DNA from: Hesseltinella vesiculosa
Taxonomy: Eukaryota > Mucoromycota > Mucoromycetes > Mucorales > Cunninghamellaceae
Length of the DNA: 64,000 nt
Direction of reading: 5' to 3'
NCBI GenBank assembly: GCA_002104935.1
Contig: MCGT01000004.1
Location: forward strand, 1 to 64,000
The position numbers and the translations under genes are program-made. The notes under the pieces are model-generated. The model was not told where the DNA came from and did not search any database. It saw only the letters and a program-made list of their open reading frames with translations. Positions 11,367-21,699 of the stretch are shown here, in pieces; within the stretch, counting starts at the first letter, position 1; the number at the start of each line of letters is the position of its first letter.

Positions 11367-12879
11367 TTAAGCACGCTTTGTGCGCTTCTTCAGTTCCTTT
11401 TTCTTTTCTCGCTGACGCTCCTTTTCATCAAACTTGCGTTGCTCCGAGGAGCTCAAGTTCTTGACTCGGTCAGCTTCGGCACGTTTGGCCTCTGCCTTTT
11501 TCTTGGCCAGTTGCTCAGCACGATCTTCAGCATCCCGTTTGGCGTAAGCCTTGGCCACCCCATCAATGTTCTTTTTCAACTTGTTTTGGACCTGTAAGGC
11601 GAAAAAAGGAATGAGGTCATTGCCTCCCATGCATCGCTCGGCGTTTGCTTACGTCAACAGGCATGTGTAACTTGGCTACAGCGTCAGCAAGGGCCAGGGG
11701 CAATTCAAACAGGCTGGCCGATTCAGGATTTTCAACATCATACACCACTTGGACCGTCAGATCGCCATCCAACTTGAGATTTTCGGGCTCAAAGTCCGGA
11801 AGATAAGTGACGAGGGCCATTTCCAGTCCGCTGGATCGACGCAGAATGTCGCTCACTTGGCCAGCAACCACCATTTCCGCCAGCTTCTGAGATTCAGTGT
11901 ACACTTCCAGGTTGGTTGGGAGGTCCACTGTGGCCAGCTTTGTCAATTTAGACTAGCAAAAGCGCGTGAGTCACTCTTGGTCCATCGCATGGGTATGGTG
12001 TGCTTACCAAATCAAACCGTTTCTTGTACTTATCCTTGGCAATAGACTTGTCCAGAATAGCAAACACAAATCGATTCTTGATGTTGCTATCCAAAGTTAC
12101 CGAGATGTTCTTCAAAAAAAAAGGGGGGGGTCAGGCATTGTCTTTCTACTTTCCTCTGCCACTCACAGCACGGTCCTTCACAGGATCTGCCCAGCCGATC
12201 AACGAGAACAGGAAGGATGTCAAATAAGTCACAGGGTCACATCTTGGTTTGAGCTGTCAAAAGAAACGTGAGCGATGAGGTGCAGCTGGATCCGTTTACC
12301 TTGAGGCACCAGTGGGCAAATTGAACATGCATGCGGCCAGATGTATACAAAAAGTAGTCCGAGGGGCCATCCTTGAAAATGGTCGTGCGCGAGCCTTCAC
12401 GGTTGCCCACCAAGGCAAACTGGCCGGCAAGGTAGTCGTTGTACACGTTGGCCCTAGAAAAGAAGACCTCGTCATTGACCCATGTCTTATTTTTTTTTTT
12501 TGCGAATAATCGATTTACCATTGGGTTGCCACCTTTTGATTGGCGCCGGCTCCCATCTTGTAAATCATAATATAGGCGCAAAACATCACAGTCATTATCA
12601 TTTCGACGTAAAAATCGGACAGCACGAGAGCTAAACAGGCAAAAAAGAGCGGTGAGCTGTATGAGCTTCTTTCATAGGAGATACCTACGTCGTTGAGGCA
12701 CATTGGAGGGAATGGGGACAGCAGTAGCAGCAGCTAAATATTGAAAACAAGCGTGATTTAGCGCAATGGCGGGTTGTTCTTGCTTTGCATCATTCATTAC
12801 GTTTCGTTTCTGCTGATTCATCAGCTGCCACCAGAGCTACCAAGGAAGCAAGTACATAGAGCATCGATTGCATTGCCAT
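11367..12879 (-). CDS. CCDC47-like ER membrane protein
   Basis: Homologue of CCDC47 (DUF1682), in animals a subunit of the ER PAT complex that helps insert multipass membrane proteins. Translation from 12879 gives a signal peptide (MAMQSMLYVLASLVALVAA), then a short acidic exon, a membrane segment (FYVEMIMTVMFCAYIMIY), the conserved luminal/cytosolic region (YLAGQFALVGNREG, TIFKDGPSDYFLYTSGR, QFAHWCLK) and further exons with VYTESQKLAEMVV. The C-terminus is the family's Lys/Glu/Arg-rich coiled coil (EQLAKKKAEAKRAEADR to KKELKKRTKRA). At least seven short introns interrupt it. It lies tail-to-tail with the Cbp4-like gene. The animal function is assumed to be conserved. Confidence 0.85.
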
Positions 12880-13034
12880 GACCGAACAAGAAAAGAAAAA
12901 AAAAAAAGAAAGATGAAAAGTAAGAGAACGGCCCTATTTACAGTGTTTTGGCCGGGATTTCAAAACAGGTTGACGACAAAAATTCACAGTAAAAAAAATC
13001 TTTAATTATTTCAGTAGGTTACAAAAAAAAAAGT

Positions 13035-14619
13035 CTATTCAAACTTGATCTTGATGCCAGCATCTCTGGCGGTGGTCAAGATGTTGGCATAGCCAACGGC
13101 CTTCTTGGCAGCAATGTCCAAGTCATCAATGGCAGTGATACGGAGGCCAGAGTCAGCAATCTATTTTCAAAACGGTGAGAGGCGGCGAAAAGGCGAAAAG
13201 GTTGGGGCGCTTACCAATTTCTTAGCTTCGTTGACCTTGGTACCCTTGAGACGCACAACCAAAGGAATCTTGAGGTCCAAATCCTTGGCGGCAGCAATGA
13301 TACCTTCAGCGATGACATCACATCGCATGATACCACCGAAAATGTTGACAAAGGCAGAGGTGACGTGGGGATCGGAGGTAATGATTTCAAAGGCGGCCTT
13401 GACGGCTTCGGGGGTGGCACCGCCACCGACATCCAAGAAGTTGGCGGGCTTACCACCGTGCAATTGAATGATATCCATGGTGGCCATGGCCAAACCAGCA
13501 CCGTTGACTAAGAGAGGAAAACATGAGCACTTGAGGCTTTTCGGTTCGAGTCTTACCTAAACAGCCAATGCTGCCATCCAAACCAATGTAGTTCAAGTTG
13601 TATTTGGCAGCAGAAATTTCACGGGCATCTTCTTGAGAGAAATCACGGAGTTCAAACACATCCTTTTGTCTGAATTCAGCATTGTCATCAAAGTTCAACT
13701 GAAGAGGTGGGTGAGCAGAGGGACTGGCGTACGTTTTTTTTTTTTTTTTTTTTTTTTTTACCTTGGCATCCATGGCAAGGACTTCGTGTTCACGAGTTTC
13801 GGTCAAGGGGTTGATTTCGACTTGCGTGGCGTCCTTTTCGTCAAAGAGCTTGTACAAGTTCATAAAGGTCTTGGCGGCATCCTCTTGAGCAGCATCGCTG
13901 AAGCCAACCTTCTTGGCCAAATCCAAAGCTTGGTCGTGGGTCAAGCCCTTCTTGAAGTCGACGGGCAGCTTGACAATGGCTTGAGGGTTTTCCTTGGCCA
14001 CAGCTTCAATGTCCATACCGCCTTGGGAAGAGGCAACAATGACAGGGCCGGCAGATTGGCGGTCCATCAGGATGGCAAAGTAATATTCATTGTCGGCGTA
14101 TTTGCGTTCACAGATGTACACGGCGTTACAGGGCTTGCCTTCAGCTCCCGTTTGCTTCGTGATCAAGTTGTGGCCAAGCATCTTGCTAGCCAGCTCCTTG
14201 GCCTTTTCAGGAGAATCAATCAAGTGCACACCGCCTTGGTAACCGTTGTCAAAGTGACCTTTGCCACGGCCGCCAGCCAACACTTGAGCCTTGATGACCA
14301 GTTCGTTGGTGCCTACAAGAAAACAGATAAGCCAATGTGTCTTTCTTTCTTGTCCATCACCTACCCAAACGCTTGGCAACGTCAAAGGCTTCTTCAGGGG
14401 TCTTGGCAACGTGGCCGCGAGGAGCATTGACACCAAATTTGCGCATGACATCAACGGACATGTATTCGTGAATGTTCAGGAAACGCTTTTGTTGCACGTT
14501 TTGGCGAGCCACCTAGAAAAGCGAGAAAACCCGTGATTCTCTTGCCGGCACGTGTCATCTCTTCTTACCATGGCAACTCGGTTAGACAAAGTAGAAGCAG
14601 TACGAAGAGACTTGAACAT
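13035..14619 (-). CDS. Succinate-CoA ligase beta subunit, mitochondrial
   Basis: Beta subunit of succinyl-CoA synthetase, which converts succinyl-CoA to succinate with nucleotide triphosphate formation in the TCA cycle. Start at 14619 gives a basic mitochondrial presequence ([20 protein letters not shown]), then [10 protein letters not shown], the ATP-grasp nucleotide site ([17 protein letters not shown]), the Mg/nucleotide region (VEINPLTET) and the C-terminal ligase domain ([37 protein letters not shown]). The protein ends AGIKIKFE. Five or six short introns are present; one has a long A-run directly after its GTA donor (seen as T at about 13737-13759). ADP versus GDP specificity cannot be assigned by eye. 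Confidence 0.93.
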
Positions 14620-15267
14620 GATGAGAGTCTACAGGGGATAGGGTAATAGACAGTACAGATAACAAAATGGAGTGCAAGAGAGAGAGAAAAAGAGAGGAGT
14701 CAGTCAATCAAGATCCCAACAAAAAAAAAAATTATAATAAATGAGCAAAAGAGGTCATCCCATGAGAGGGCCGTAAAAAGTATTAAATAATGACATTTTC
14801 AATAGCGTACTTGCCTGTTTGTGTGGGTTGGATGTTGAAAAAAAAAAAAAAACAAAAAAAACGCTTGCCATTGAAATTGCCTCTTTTTTTTTTTTTTTCA
14901 AAATTTGAAACCGCGAGGTGAGCAAACGGTTGGCCCCGTAGGTAGAAAAAAAATTTGTAACCGGCCAGATTACCATGACGCCTTTTCTTCTACCTTTTTA
15001 TGCTTACCACTCGGTTTGTCTACCCTTTCTATTGGCTTCAAAATAGAACGAGAATGATCGGCCAGAACCACTTCTGCTGACGGCCGTCGTTCGCCAGGGC
15101 GGAAATACACCCGCCCGGGATTTGGCGGGTGCTTTTTTTAAATTGATTTGCAATTGTTCAGCATGGGAACTTTTCAAGCCTGTGGCTTGTTCCCATTTTT
15201 GGAGAGAAAAAAAAAAGTGCAGGCTCTCCTTCCCCTCCAGATCTCATTAACTTACGCCTTCCTTGTC
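14620..15267. promoter_or_regulatory. Divergent promoter with GC hairpin
   Basis: Region between the start codons of succinate-CoA ligase (minus) and the CCDC137-like gene (plus). It has a GA-rich stretch near 14680, A/T runs, and a perfect 8-bp inverted repeat CACCCGCC (15108-15115) / GGCGGGTG (15124-15131) whose loop-to-arm sequence TTTGGCGGG resembles an E2F-type site. The regulatory role is inference. Confidence 0.35.
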
Positions 15268-16170
15268 ATGCCTCATAAACGTGCGAAAGCAAGTGTTCGA
15301 AATGAACGAAGAAAGCTGTAAGTGCGATGCGAACCATGTCAGCTTGCCTTTATTGTGTCGCCTTGTCGTTCATTTCTTCTTTTCTACCTCCCAGATCAGA
15401 TCACCCTGTCAGTGACAAATCCATGGGTCAGGATGCTCCTAAAGGACTGATGCGCCTGATGAAGATGAAGGAAACCATGATCGAAAACCGCAAGAACAAA
15501 AAGAACAAGAAAACGAACGAAAAAGTAACACCCTGTCGTTGAGATCTTTTCCCTGATTCTGATTTCCTTTTTACGCAACCAGGAGCAGCTGAAGATCCAA
15601 CCCGGCGAACGCATGCGGGACTTTGCACAGCGGGTGGAAGACAGTTATCGACAAGACATCATCCAGGCCCACAAAGATTCCAAGCCCCTGACGGAACGCA
15701 AGAAGCGCAACCGAGAAGCTCGCAAGGAGCGTGAACGCAACAAGAAGCAGCGCCTCAACAGCAAATATGGCGGCAAAGATTTTGACGATCTCAAGGACAA
15801 TGTTAAGTTTGGTGAAGTGGCTGATGCCCCTCCTACGTTTAACAAATTGCCCAAAGCACGTGGCCAAGGCAAGCAGGTAAGAAGCAGGGTGGCATCGCTA
15901 ACCGTGAACTCACCGCTAAATGCCTGGTAGATGCTGGAAGCCAAAACACAAGCAGCGATGGATCCAAAACAGAGTAAAGAAAAGGACAATGGCTATGAAT
16001 CCGAGGAAGACGAAAACATGAAACAACTCAAAGCTTCGTACAAGCGAAAATGGTCCAACATGAGCGCTGCTGCAAAAATGGCATTGGAATCCGAACGGGA
16101 ACGCACCGTCGCTCTGTATCGAGCAAAGAAGGCCAAAAAAATGGAGGCTTCTGGCTTGACACCTCTTTAG
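15268..16170 (+). CDS. CCDC137-like basic nuclear protein
   Basis: Lys/Arg/Glu-rich protein of about 230 aa in four exons. It starts MPHKRAKASVRNERRKL, continues with PKGLMRLMKMKETM and a run of basic residues (ENRKNKKNKK), then PGERMRDFAQRVEDSYRQDI and an alternating charge helix ending in KAKKMEASGLTPL. The opening PHKRAK, the PKG..RLM block and the PGE....F..RV...Y block resemble the CCDC137 family (nuclear/nucleolar proteins of unclear biochemical role). Introns follow AAGCT|GTAAGT, GAAAAA|GTAACA and AAGCAG|GTAAGA. The assignment rests on short motifs and composition, so a different nucleolar protein remains possible. Confidence 0.6.
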
Positions 16171-16413
16171 TTTATGTCTCAATTTTCTAATTCCTGTTGC
16201 ATATCCATTCGATTCCCCACATTCATAGTAAAAAAAAAAAAAAAAACCTGGCATTCCCCTTGGTCAACTTTATGTCGGAATGAAATCCAATCATTCAAAT
16301 TTTCCGACGCGCTTTCGCCTCTCCTGCTCGGAAATAACTTGTCTTCTTTGGAACGCTGCTCAGGGCTGTTCATAACAAGGTCCACACCTCGCTCCGAAAA
16401 ATGCTCTGTGCCC

Positions 16414-16423
16414 TTATATAAAA
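16414..16423 (+). promoter_or_regulatory. TATA box of secreted charged protein 1
   Basis: TTATATAAAA lies about 70 bp before the ATG at 16485. The tandem paralogue has a TATATAAG at almost the same distance. Confidence 0.6.
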
Positions 16424-16484
16424 CCTCCAGATTCAGTCTAATTTTGTTTTCTTTTATCCTCAACAAAGCACTCTCCTCCTCCAG

Positions 16485-17456
16485 ATGCGTTTCTCACTTG
16501 CTTTTGTGTCCGCTGCTGTGATGGCCTCCGTGGCCATGGCCGCCCCCACCGTCCGTAGCAACATGCAAGACGGTGTCAAGGATTTCACCGAACCCCAACG
16601 CGCCGAATTGGCCCTGAACCATAACTTCCAGCCTTTCAACTGGGTCACCAAGGACGGTGAAACCAGCTTGGACCGTATCTTCAGCATCCACTTGGACGAA
16701 CCTGCCCAACTCCAAATCACCGACTACAAATATGGTAAGCACCGCCCAAAAGTCCCAGTCAGGCCCATTTATCCTCTTTTTTTTTTTTTCCCTCCAGGTG
16801 GCGATGTGTTCGAAATCTCCGACAACGGCCACCTCCTCGGTATGACCAAGGCTGCCAGCAACGGTACCGCCGAGGCCAACAAGCCCATCTACGCCGAAAC
16901 CCCCGAAGATGCTTTGATTGACAAGCGTTTTGGTCGCGCTGAATACACCTTGGACAAGGGTGATCACGAAATCACCATCAAGGTCGCCGAATCTGGCTTT
17001 GACGTCGGCTCCGGTGCCATCCGCGTTGTCAACAAGATCCAAACCCTGATCAAGAAGAAGTCCAAGAAGAACAAGGGCATCAAGAAGAACAAGGGCAAGA
17101 AGTACTGGAACAAGAACAAGGGCAAGGGCAAGGGTGGCAAAGATATGGATGATGAAGACGATGATGATGAAGATGATGATGATGAAGAAGAAGATGAAAA
17201 GATGATGGGCGGCAAATCCATGGGCTATGGCAAGGAAGAAGAAGAAGAAGAAGACGAGGGCATGGGCAGCAAGGGCGGTTACAACAAGGGCGGTTACGAA
17301 AAGGAAGAAGAGGAAGATGATGACGATGACGATGACGATGATGATGATGATGATGATGATGAATACTCCGGCAAGACCCGTATTGTGTATGTCTACTACA
17401 CCGTGCCCTGTGCTTTGCCCACCGTTGGTAGCCCTCCCCCTCATAGTACCGCCTAA
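16485..17456 (+). CDS. Secreted protein with polyampholyte tail, paralogue 1
   Basis: Unrecognised family, about 302 aa. A signal peptide (MRFSLAFVSAAVMASVAMAA) is followed by a folded-looking N-terminal domain (NFQPFNWVTKDGETSLDR, ADY-type motifs, GDHEITIKVAESGF). The tail alternates Lys/Gly-rich blocks (IKKNKGKKYW, NKGKGKGG) with long Asp/Glu runs, including a 15-residue Asp run near the end, and closes with TRIVYVYYTVPCA and a short Ser/Pro end. One intron (16735-16797) splits the Gly codon in YKYG/GDVF. The next gene on the same strand is a paralogue with the same intron position and an exon 1 of exactly the same length (250 nt). A cell-wall or extracellular cation-binding role is only a guess from charge. 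The TATA box and regular codon choice suggest strong expression. Confidence 0.85.
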   Translation: MRFSLAFVSAAVMASVAMAAPTVRSNMQDGVKDFTEPQRAELALNHNFQPFNWVTKDGETSLDRIFSIHLDEPAQLQITDYKYGKHRPKVPVRPIYPLFFFFPPGGDVFEISDNGHLLGMTKAASNGTAEANKPIYAETPEDALIDKRFGRAEYTLDKGDHEITIKVAESGFDVGSGAIRVVNKIQTLIKKKSKKNKGIKKNKGKKYWNKNKGKGKGGKDMDDEDDDDEDDDDEEEDEKMMGGKSMGYGKEEEEEEDEGMGSKGGYNKGGYEKEEEEDDDDDDDDDDDDDDDEYSGKTRIVYVYYTVPCALPTVGSPPPHSTA

Positions 17457-19025
17457 ACACACACACAACCTTAGAAAAATATTATGATTACCCACTCATT
17501 CTGACCCACATTATTTAAATGTTCAATAAAATCCATCCATCTAAAGGCATTTGTACAAATTCAATGAGAAAAACCGCGACTTGCCATTCTCGCTGACGCG
17601 CCGCTGGTTACACAGAACCGCCTGCATGCCTGCATACCCCTTTACTTGAAGCTCGCGGTGCCAGCCCTTTCCACACCCGCCCTAACCAAGCAACGCGAAT
17701 GTTTTGTAACGCTTTTTTTTTATTCTCAATGCCAGTGTATGGAAATAAGAACAATTCTGGACATTCCTGCATTCCTCCGCCATTTTCATTTTTTTGCTTT
17801 TGCTGCTCCTTGTGTGTTTGACCATGAAGAATAAAATCCAGCAGCCAATAAGGACTGGGTTTTTCATTTGCATCGTCTAGCAAGGCATTGCCAGCCCGCT
17901 CAAATGTCAGGCCATCCTTCACTGAAGTTTCAATCACAAATATTAAAATAAAATGACGTTTGCTGCCTTGATGCGTCTTCCACGGATGTCGCATGACAAT
18001 TTATTCGCAATGAGTTTTTTTTTTTTTGCCATCTTGTCCTGGCCAACATTCGTCAAGGGGGCCATGGCCCATGTACTTGTGCGCTGTCATCTTTAAAGAT
18101 GGGATGAATGGTCTAATCCAACCTATCCATTAGATTGAGAAAAAAAAAAAAAAAAAAAAAAAAGAGACAAAGAAAAGCAGGGGCAGCCAACCTCTCGTCC
18201 AAATGGATAAATATTTCGACGAACCCTCTCCACTAGCCCAGTAGTCGGGTATGCCTGCGTATTTTTCACAACAGTGGCATGAAATTTCTTTTGTGGAATT
18301 GTTACTGGGTGAAAAAAAAATGGATCGGTCGACCCCACAAGGAAGTCCAGGAATGGAAAGTTGCGAAAAATGATAGGTCGGTGGCAACGCTAATTTTTTT
18401 ATTTTATTCTTTATTGCAACGAGTAGATTCTGTGAACGCGACCATGAGTGTAGTTGCATTTGTAACTGAGAGCAACTGTCACTTTCATTTTTTTTTTTTT
18501 TTTTTTAGTTGTGATTGCAAAAAAATAAGCATGGTGTTTCTTGACCCCCTGATTCAGGCATTGCCCCCGCTTTTTTGGTGGTGTTTGAAAATTCCCGACG
18601 CCAGCTTATTGAACTGTGGCTGGTCTAGCGTGAAATTCGAGGGAAAAAAAAACTGATTGTTTTACTGACATGCAAACGCATGAATGAGGTAAAGTGGACG
18701 TTTGTGTTGAAACGGAAAACGGTGGCTGGCATATCAGTCTCCTCGCCTCTCAACTTCGACCGGAGAAACCTATGCTGGTTTTTTTTTCCAGACCAGAAAA
18801 AAAGGGGCTGAGGTCGAATAGAAACTGCACGCGTTCTTACCCTTTTTTATTTTATTTTTTGACCGTCGATCCACTGAAAAAAAAATCTGGTATGAGACTA
18901 CCGTTTCTCAGACGAAATCAGACACAGCTATGTGAGGTTCTCATTCTAAACCGTGGATGGTGCTGTATAAGTTCCCGAGAAATGTTTAAAAAAAATTTAA
19001 ACAGAGAAATGTCCACGACCATTTA
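17457..19025. other. Intergenic region between the paralogues
   Basis: About 1.6 kb with no gene I can support. Several A/T homopolymer runs are present (for example A at about 18139-18162 and T near 18489). A minus-strand ORF at 17608-17994 shows no recognisable family or compositional sign of coding. Confidence 0.4.
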
Positions 19026-19034
19026 GTATATAAG
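19026..19034 (+). promoter_or_regulatory. TATA box of secreted charged protein 2
   Basis: GTATATAAG about 70-77 bp upstream of the ATG at 19103, mirroring the promoter of the first paralogue. Confidence 0.6.
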
Positions 19035-19102
19035 GACAGCGGTTTTTGCAAAATCCAAACTTTTTTCTCCATCCTATACCAACTCATCTATTTATTACAA
19101 AT

Positions 19103-20152
19103 ATGCGTTTCTCTCTTGCTTACCTCTCCGCCGCCGCTTTGGCCACCGTCGTCTTTGCCGCTCCCGCTACCAAGAGCAACATGCAAGATGATGCCCTTGA
19201 TGTCACTGTCACCGACCCCGTTGAATTGGGTCTGGATGTGGCCTTCCAACCCTTCCACTGGATCAGCAAGGATGGCGAAACTAGCGTTGACCGCACTTTC
19301 TCCCTCAAGTTGGACGAACCCGCTGAATTCCAAATTACCGACTTCAAGTTCGGTATGACCTGAAAAAAAAAAAATCACATTCCGCTCACCCCTCTCTTTC
19401 GTGCAGGTGGTGACTCTTATGAAGTCTTGGACAACGGTGAAGTCATTGGCTCCACTGCCGAAGTCAAGGATGCCCGAGCCCTCAAGGCTTATGCCGAAAC
19501 CGCCGAAGATGCCTTCAGCGACAAGCGCTTCAGCAGCGGTGCTTTCGCTTTGGGCAAGGGTGACCACGAAATCACTATCAAGGTTGCCAAGTCCAACTTC
19601 GAAACCGGTTCCGGTGCCGTCCGTGTTGTCAAGAACGTCCAATCCTTGATCAAGAAGAAGTCCAAGAAGAGCAAGTCTGCTGCCGCCAAGAAGAGCAAGG
19701 GCCTCAAGAAGAACAAGAACAAGAAGCACTGGAGCTGGGGCAAGGGCAAGGGCAATGGCAAGGGCAACGGCAAGGGCATGGACGACGAAGATGATGATGA
19801 TGATGAAGATGACGAAGAAGAAGAAAAGAAGGGTAGCAAGTGGAAGGGCCAAGGCAAGGGCAAGGGCAAAGGCAAGGGCAAGGGTGACGAAGACGATGAA
19901 GATGACGACATGGAAGACGACGACGACGAAGAAAGCATGAAGAAGGGTGGCATGAAGGACGACATGGAAGATGACATGGAAGATGACATGGAAGACGACA
20001 TGGAAGACGACATGGAAGACGACATGGAAGATGATGAAGATGATGAAGATGATGAATATGACGGCAAGGGCAAGACCCGCATTGTGTATGTCTACTACAC
20101 CGTGCCCTGTGCTTCCCAAACCCACAGCTCTGCCGGCCCTACCAGCTCTTAG
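19103..20152 (+). CDS. Secreted protein with polyampholyte tail, paralogue 2
   Basis: Tandem paralogue of the gene at 16485, about 331 aa, function unknown. Signal peptide MRFSLAYLSAAALATVVFAA, then a domain with FQPFHWISKDGETSVDR and GDHEITIKVAKSNFETGSG, closely matching paralogue 1. The intron (19353-19406) again falls inside the Gly codon (FKFG/GDSY). The tail is longer and includes GKGNGKGNGKGMDDE blocks and a run of DDME/EDDM repeats encoded by near-identical 12-bp units at about 19957-20034. It ends with the same TRIVYVYYTVPCA followed by a Ser/Thr-rich end. The near-invariant C-terminal motif beside fast-changing repeats suggests that the motif is functional, perhaps for anchoring or processing. 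Confidence 0.85.
19957..20034 (+). repeat. 12-bp coding repeat (DDME) in charged tail
   Basis: Tandem units of the form GACGACATGGAA or GATGACATGGAA, about six in a row, encode DDME. They probably expand and contract by slippage. Confidence 0.8.
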
Positions 20153-20469
20153 ATCACTCTCATTTAATAATACACCGCCGCTTTTTTTTCTTTTCTAATA
20201 AAAAAAAAACATTTTGTTTTACCTTTAAAACTTTTACCTTGACCGCATCGTCCCTTTTTTTTTTTTTTTTTTTTCAGGAACGGTCGCCACAGATGGAATG
20301 CCCCCTTTTACTCCCAACATATTGGGAGCATGTAGGCCAGCTCGCTCTGTCATTTTACCTTTGCGGACAGCACCCACTTTCATCCATTGCTCAAAAAAAC
20401 GCTCACTCTGCAAGATACACATTCATCAACCAACCAAAGCTTATTAAGGTTCTGGTTTTTTTTTTTGGT
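20153..20469. other. Gap with polyadenylation-like A/T tracts
   Basis: Downstream region of the second secreted protein. It holds ATTTAATAATAC and TTCTAATAAAAAAAAA, plausible 3'-end signals, a long T-run at about 20254-20274 and a small perfect stem CTCCCAA/TTGGGAG near 20310-20327. Confidence 0.4.
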
Positions 20470-21455
20470 GACGTGCAATCACATTCTGCACTTGTGATGC
20501 CTCTTCTCGCTGTCGACTGAGAGGAGTGCAGCCTTCGTCATGGTCATTTAACCGTTTTATGCTCGCATGCAAAGTCTGGGGTAAATCGATTTAGACCACC
20601 AATTCGACACGGTGACATTTGACCAGATGGCCTGGGGGTCCCCTGGCGAAAATGACCAGTTTTTTCATTTTTTTAGCTGGCAAATCGAAGGTGTCAAAGA
20701 GAAACGGGTCAAGCGTTGGCTGGGCAACCTCTATTGAATACCCTGTTTATTTCAGCATCATCATCATTCATGCATTTGCCCTCCCACGCAAAATTTCACA
20801 TCTGCCCAATCACTCAAAAGTACTGTGTAGCATCTGCTTTTTTTTTCAAAACGAAGGAAAAGAAATTGGAGTACCATATTCAGGCGCCGCACAGTGCCTT
20901 TGATTCCTGGCTGGAGCACCCAACCGGTCATCAACAAGCATCGGACCAACCTTTGATTAAAAGTAATCCAAAGGTCCAGAGTTCAAAGTCCAAAGTGTAA
21001 CCTTTTCCAAACAAACCGACGGTCCCAAACGCAATGGCAAGGCCCAAAATCCAGCGAAAGCAGTCCATCAGCAAAATTGTACAGCACAGCGGGGATGCTA
21101 AATATGGCAATCCAACAAATTCTCAAAAATGAAGCAAAAAAAAAAAGAGCAAACGGTTCACTGCCACTTTTGAGTGATTGGACAGATGTGGAATTTTGTT
21201 CTAATGTACATATTCATGAAAGGCAATAATACAGAAAAAAATCGGATCCATCGATAAAGGTCGCATAGCCAACCCTCCACCCGTTTCACTTTGAACACCT
21301 TCGATTCCCCGGTTAAAAAAATGAAAAAACCGGCCATTTTCGCCAGACAAAGCGGTGTGGAATGACCATGACTAAGGCTACATCTCTCTCAGACTGCAGT
21401 GACCAATGCTACAAGACAAACACTCGCTAGAAATGATTTGCACGCGCTTGCTCTT
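20470..21455. repeat. Imperfect 1-kb palindrome (fold-back element)
   Basis: The two halves are diverged inverted copies centred near 20995. Clear pairs are AATGACCATGAC-AAGGCT (right, about 21361; left, about 20533-20551 reversed), the block CATTTTCGCCAG with AAAAAAATGAAAAAAC and CACCTTCGATT (left 20641-20695, right 21295-21352), and CACATCTG-CCAATCACTCAAAAGT (left 20798-20823, right 21164-21190). I estimate about 80-85% identity in these blocks. The left arm holds roughly 75-90 extra bases near 20555-20635. No protein was found inside. It may be a fold-back/MITE-like element or an old inverted duplication; target duplications could not be fixed. Confidence 0.7.
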
Positions 21456-21699
21456 GCCTTCTCGCCCAGCTGAAATGGTGCAGCGACTGGTCCGATCGGT
21501 TCTCTGGCCAAAAGATACCTCTTTACCGGTCAAATAATAGCAAGGCAGCCACCATCTACGGCTGAAATCCGTATCTAGTTCTTCAAGGCTATGGCATGGA
21601 TTTGTCATTGAGCAGACCAAATTGAATCCCAGCCCGGCATAGAATTTAAACGAGCACTATTTTTTTTGGGGAGCTTTCTCTTTAATCTTTGCCTCCAAC

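Noticed and set aside
13530..13560. tRNA-like GGTTCGAGTC near an intron of the ligase gene
   Set aside because: No cloverleaf or A-box at the right distance.
15100..15140. GC stem followed by a T-run, like a Rho-independent terminator
   Set aside because: The genome is eukaryotic and the stem lies in a divergent promoter.
17608..17994. Long minus-strand ORF between the secreted paralogues
   Set aside because: No family motifs, low-quality composition and no promoter or splice context.
19088..20125. Long minus-strand ORF over the second secreted gene (Ile/Val/Phe-rich)
   Set aside because: A reverse reading of GAT/GAA and AAG repeats; the plus-strand frame has signal peptide, intron and paralogue support.
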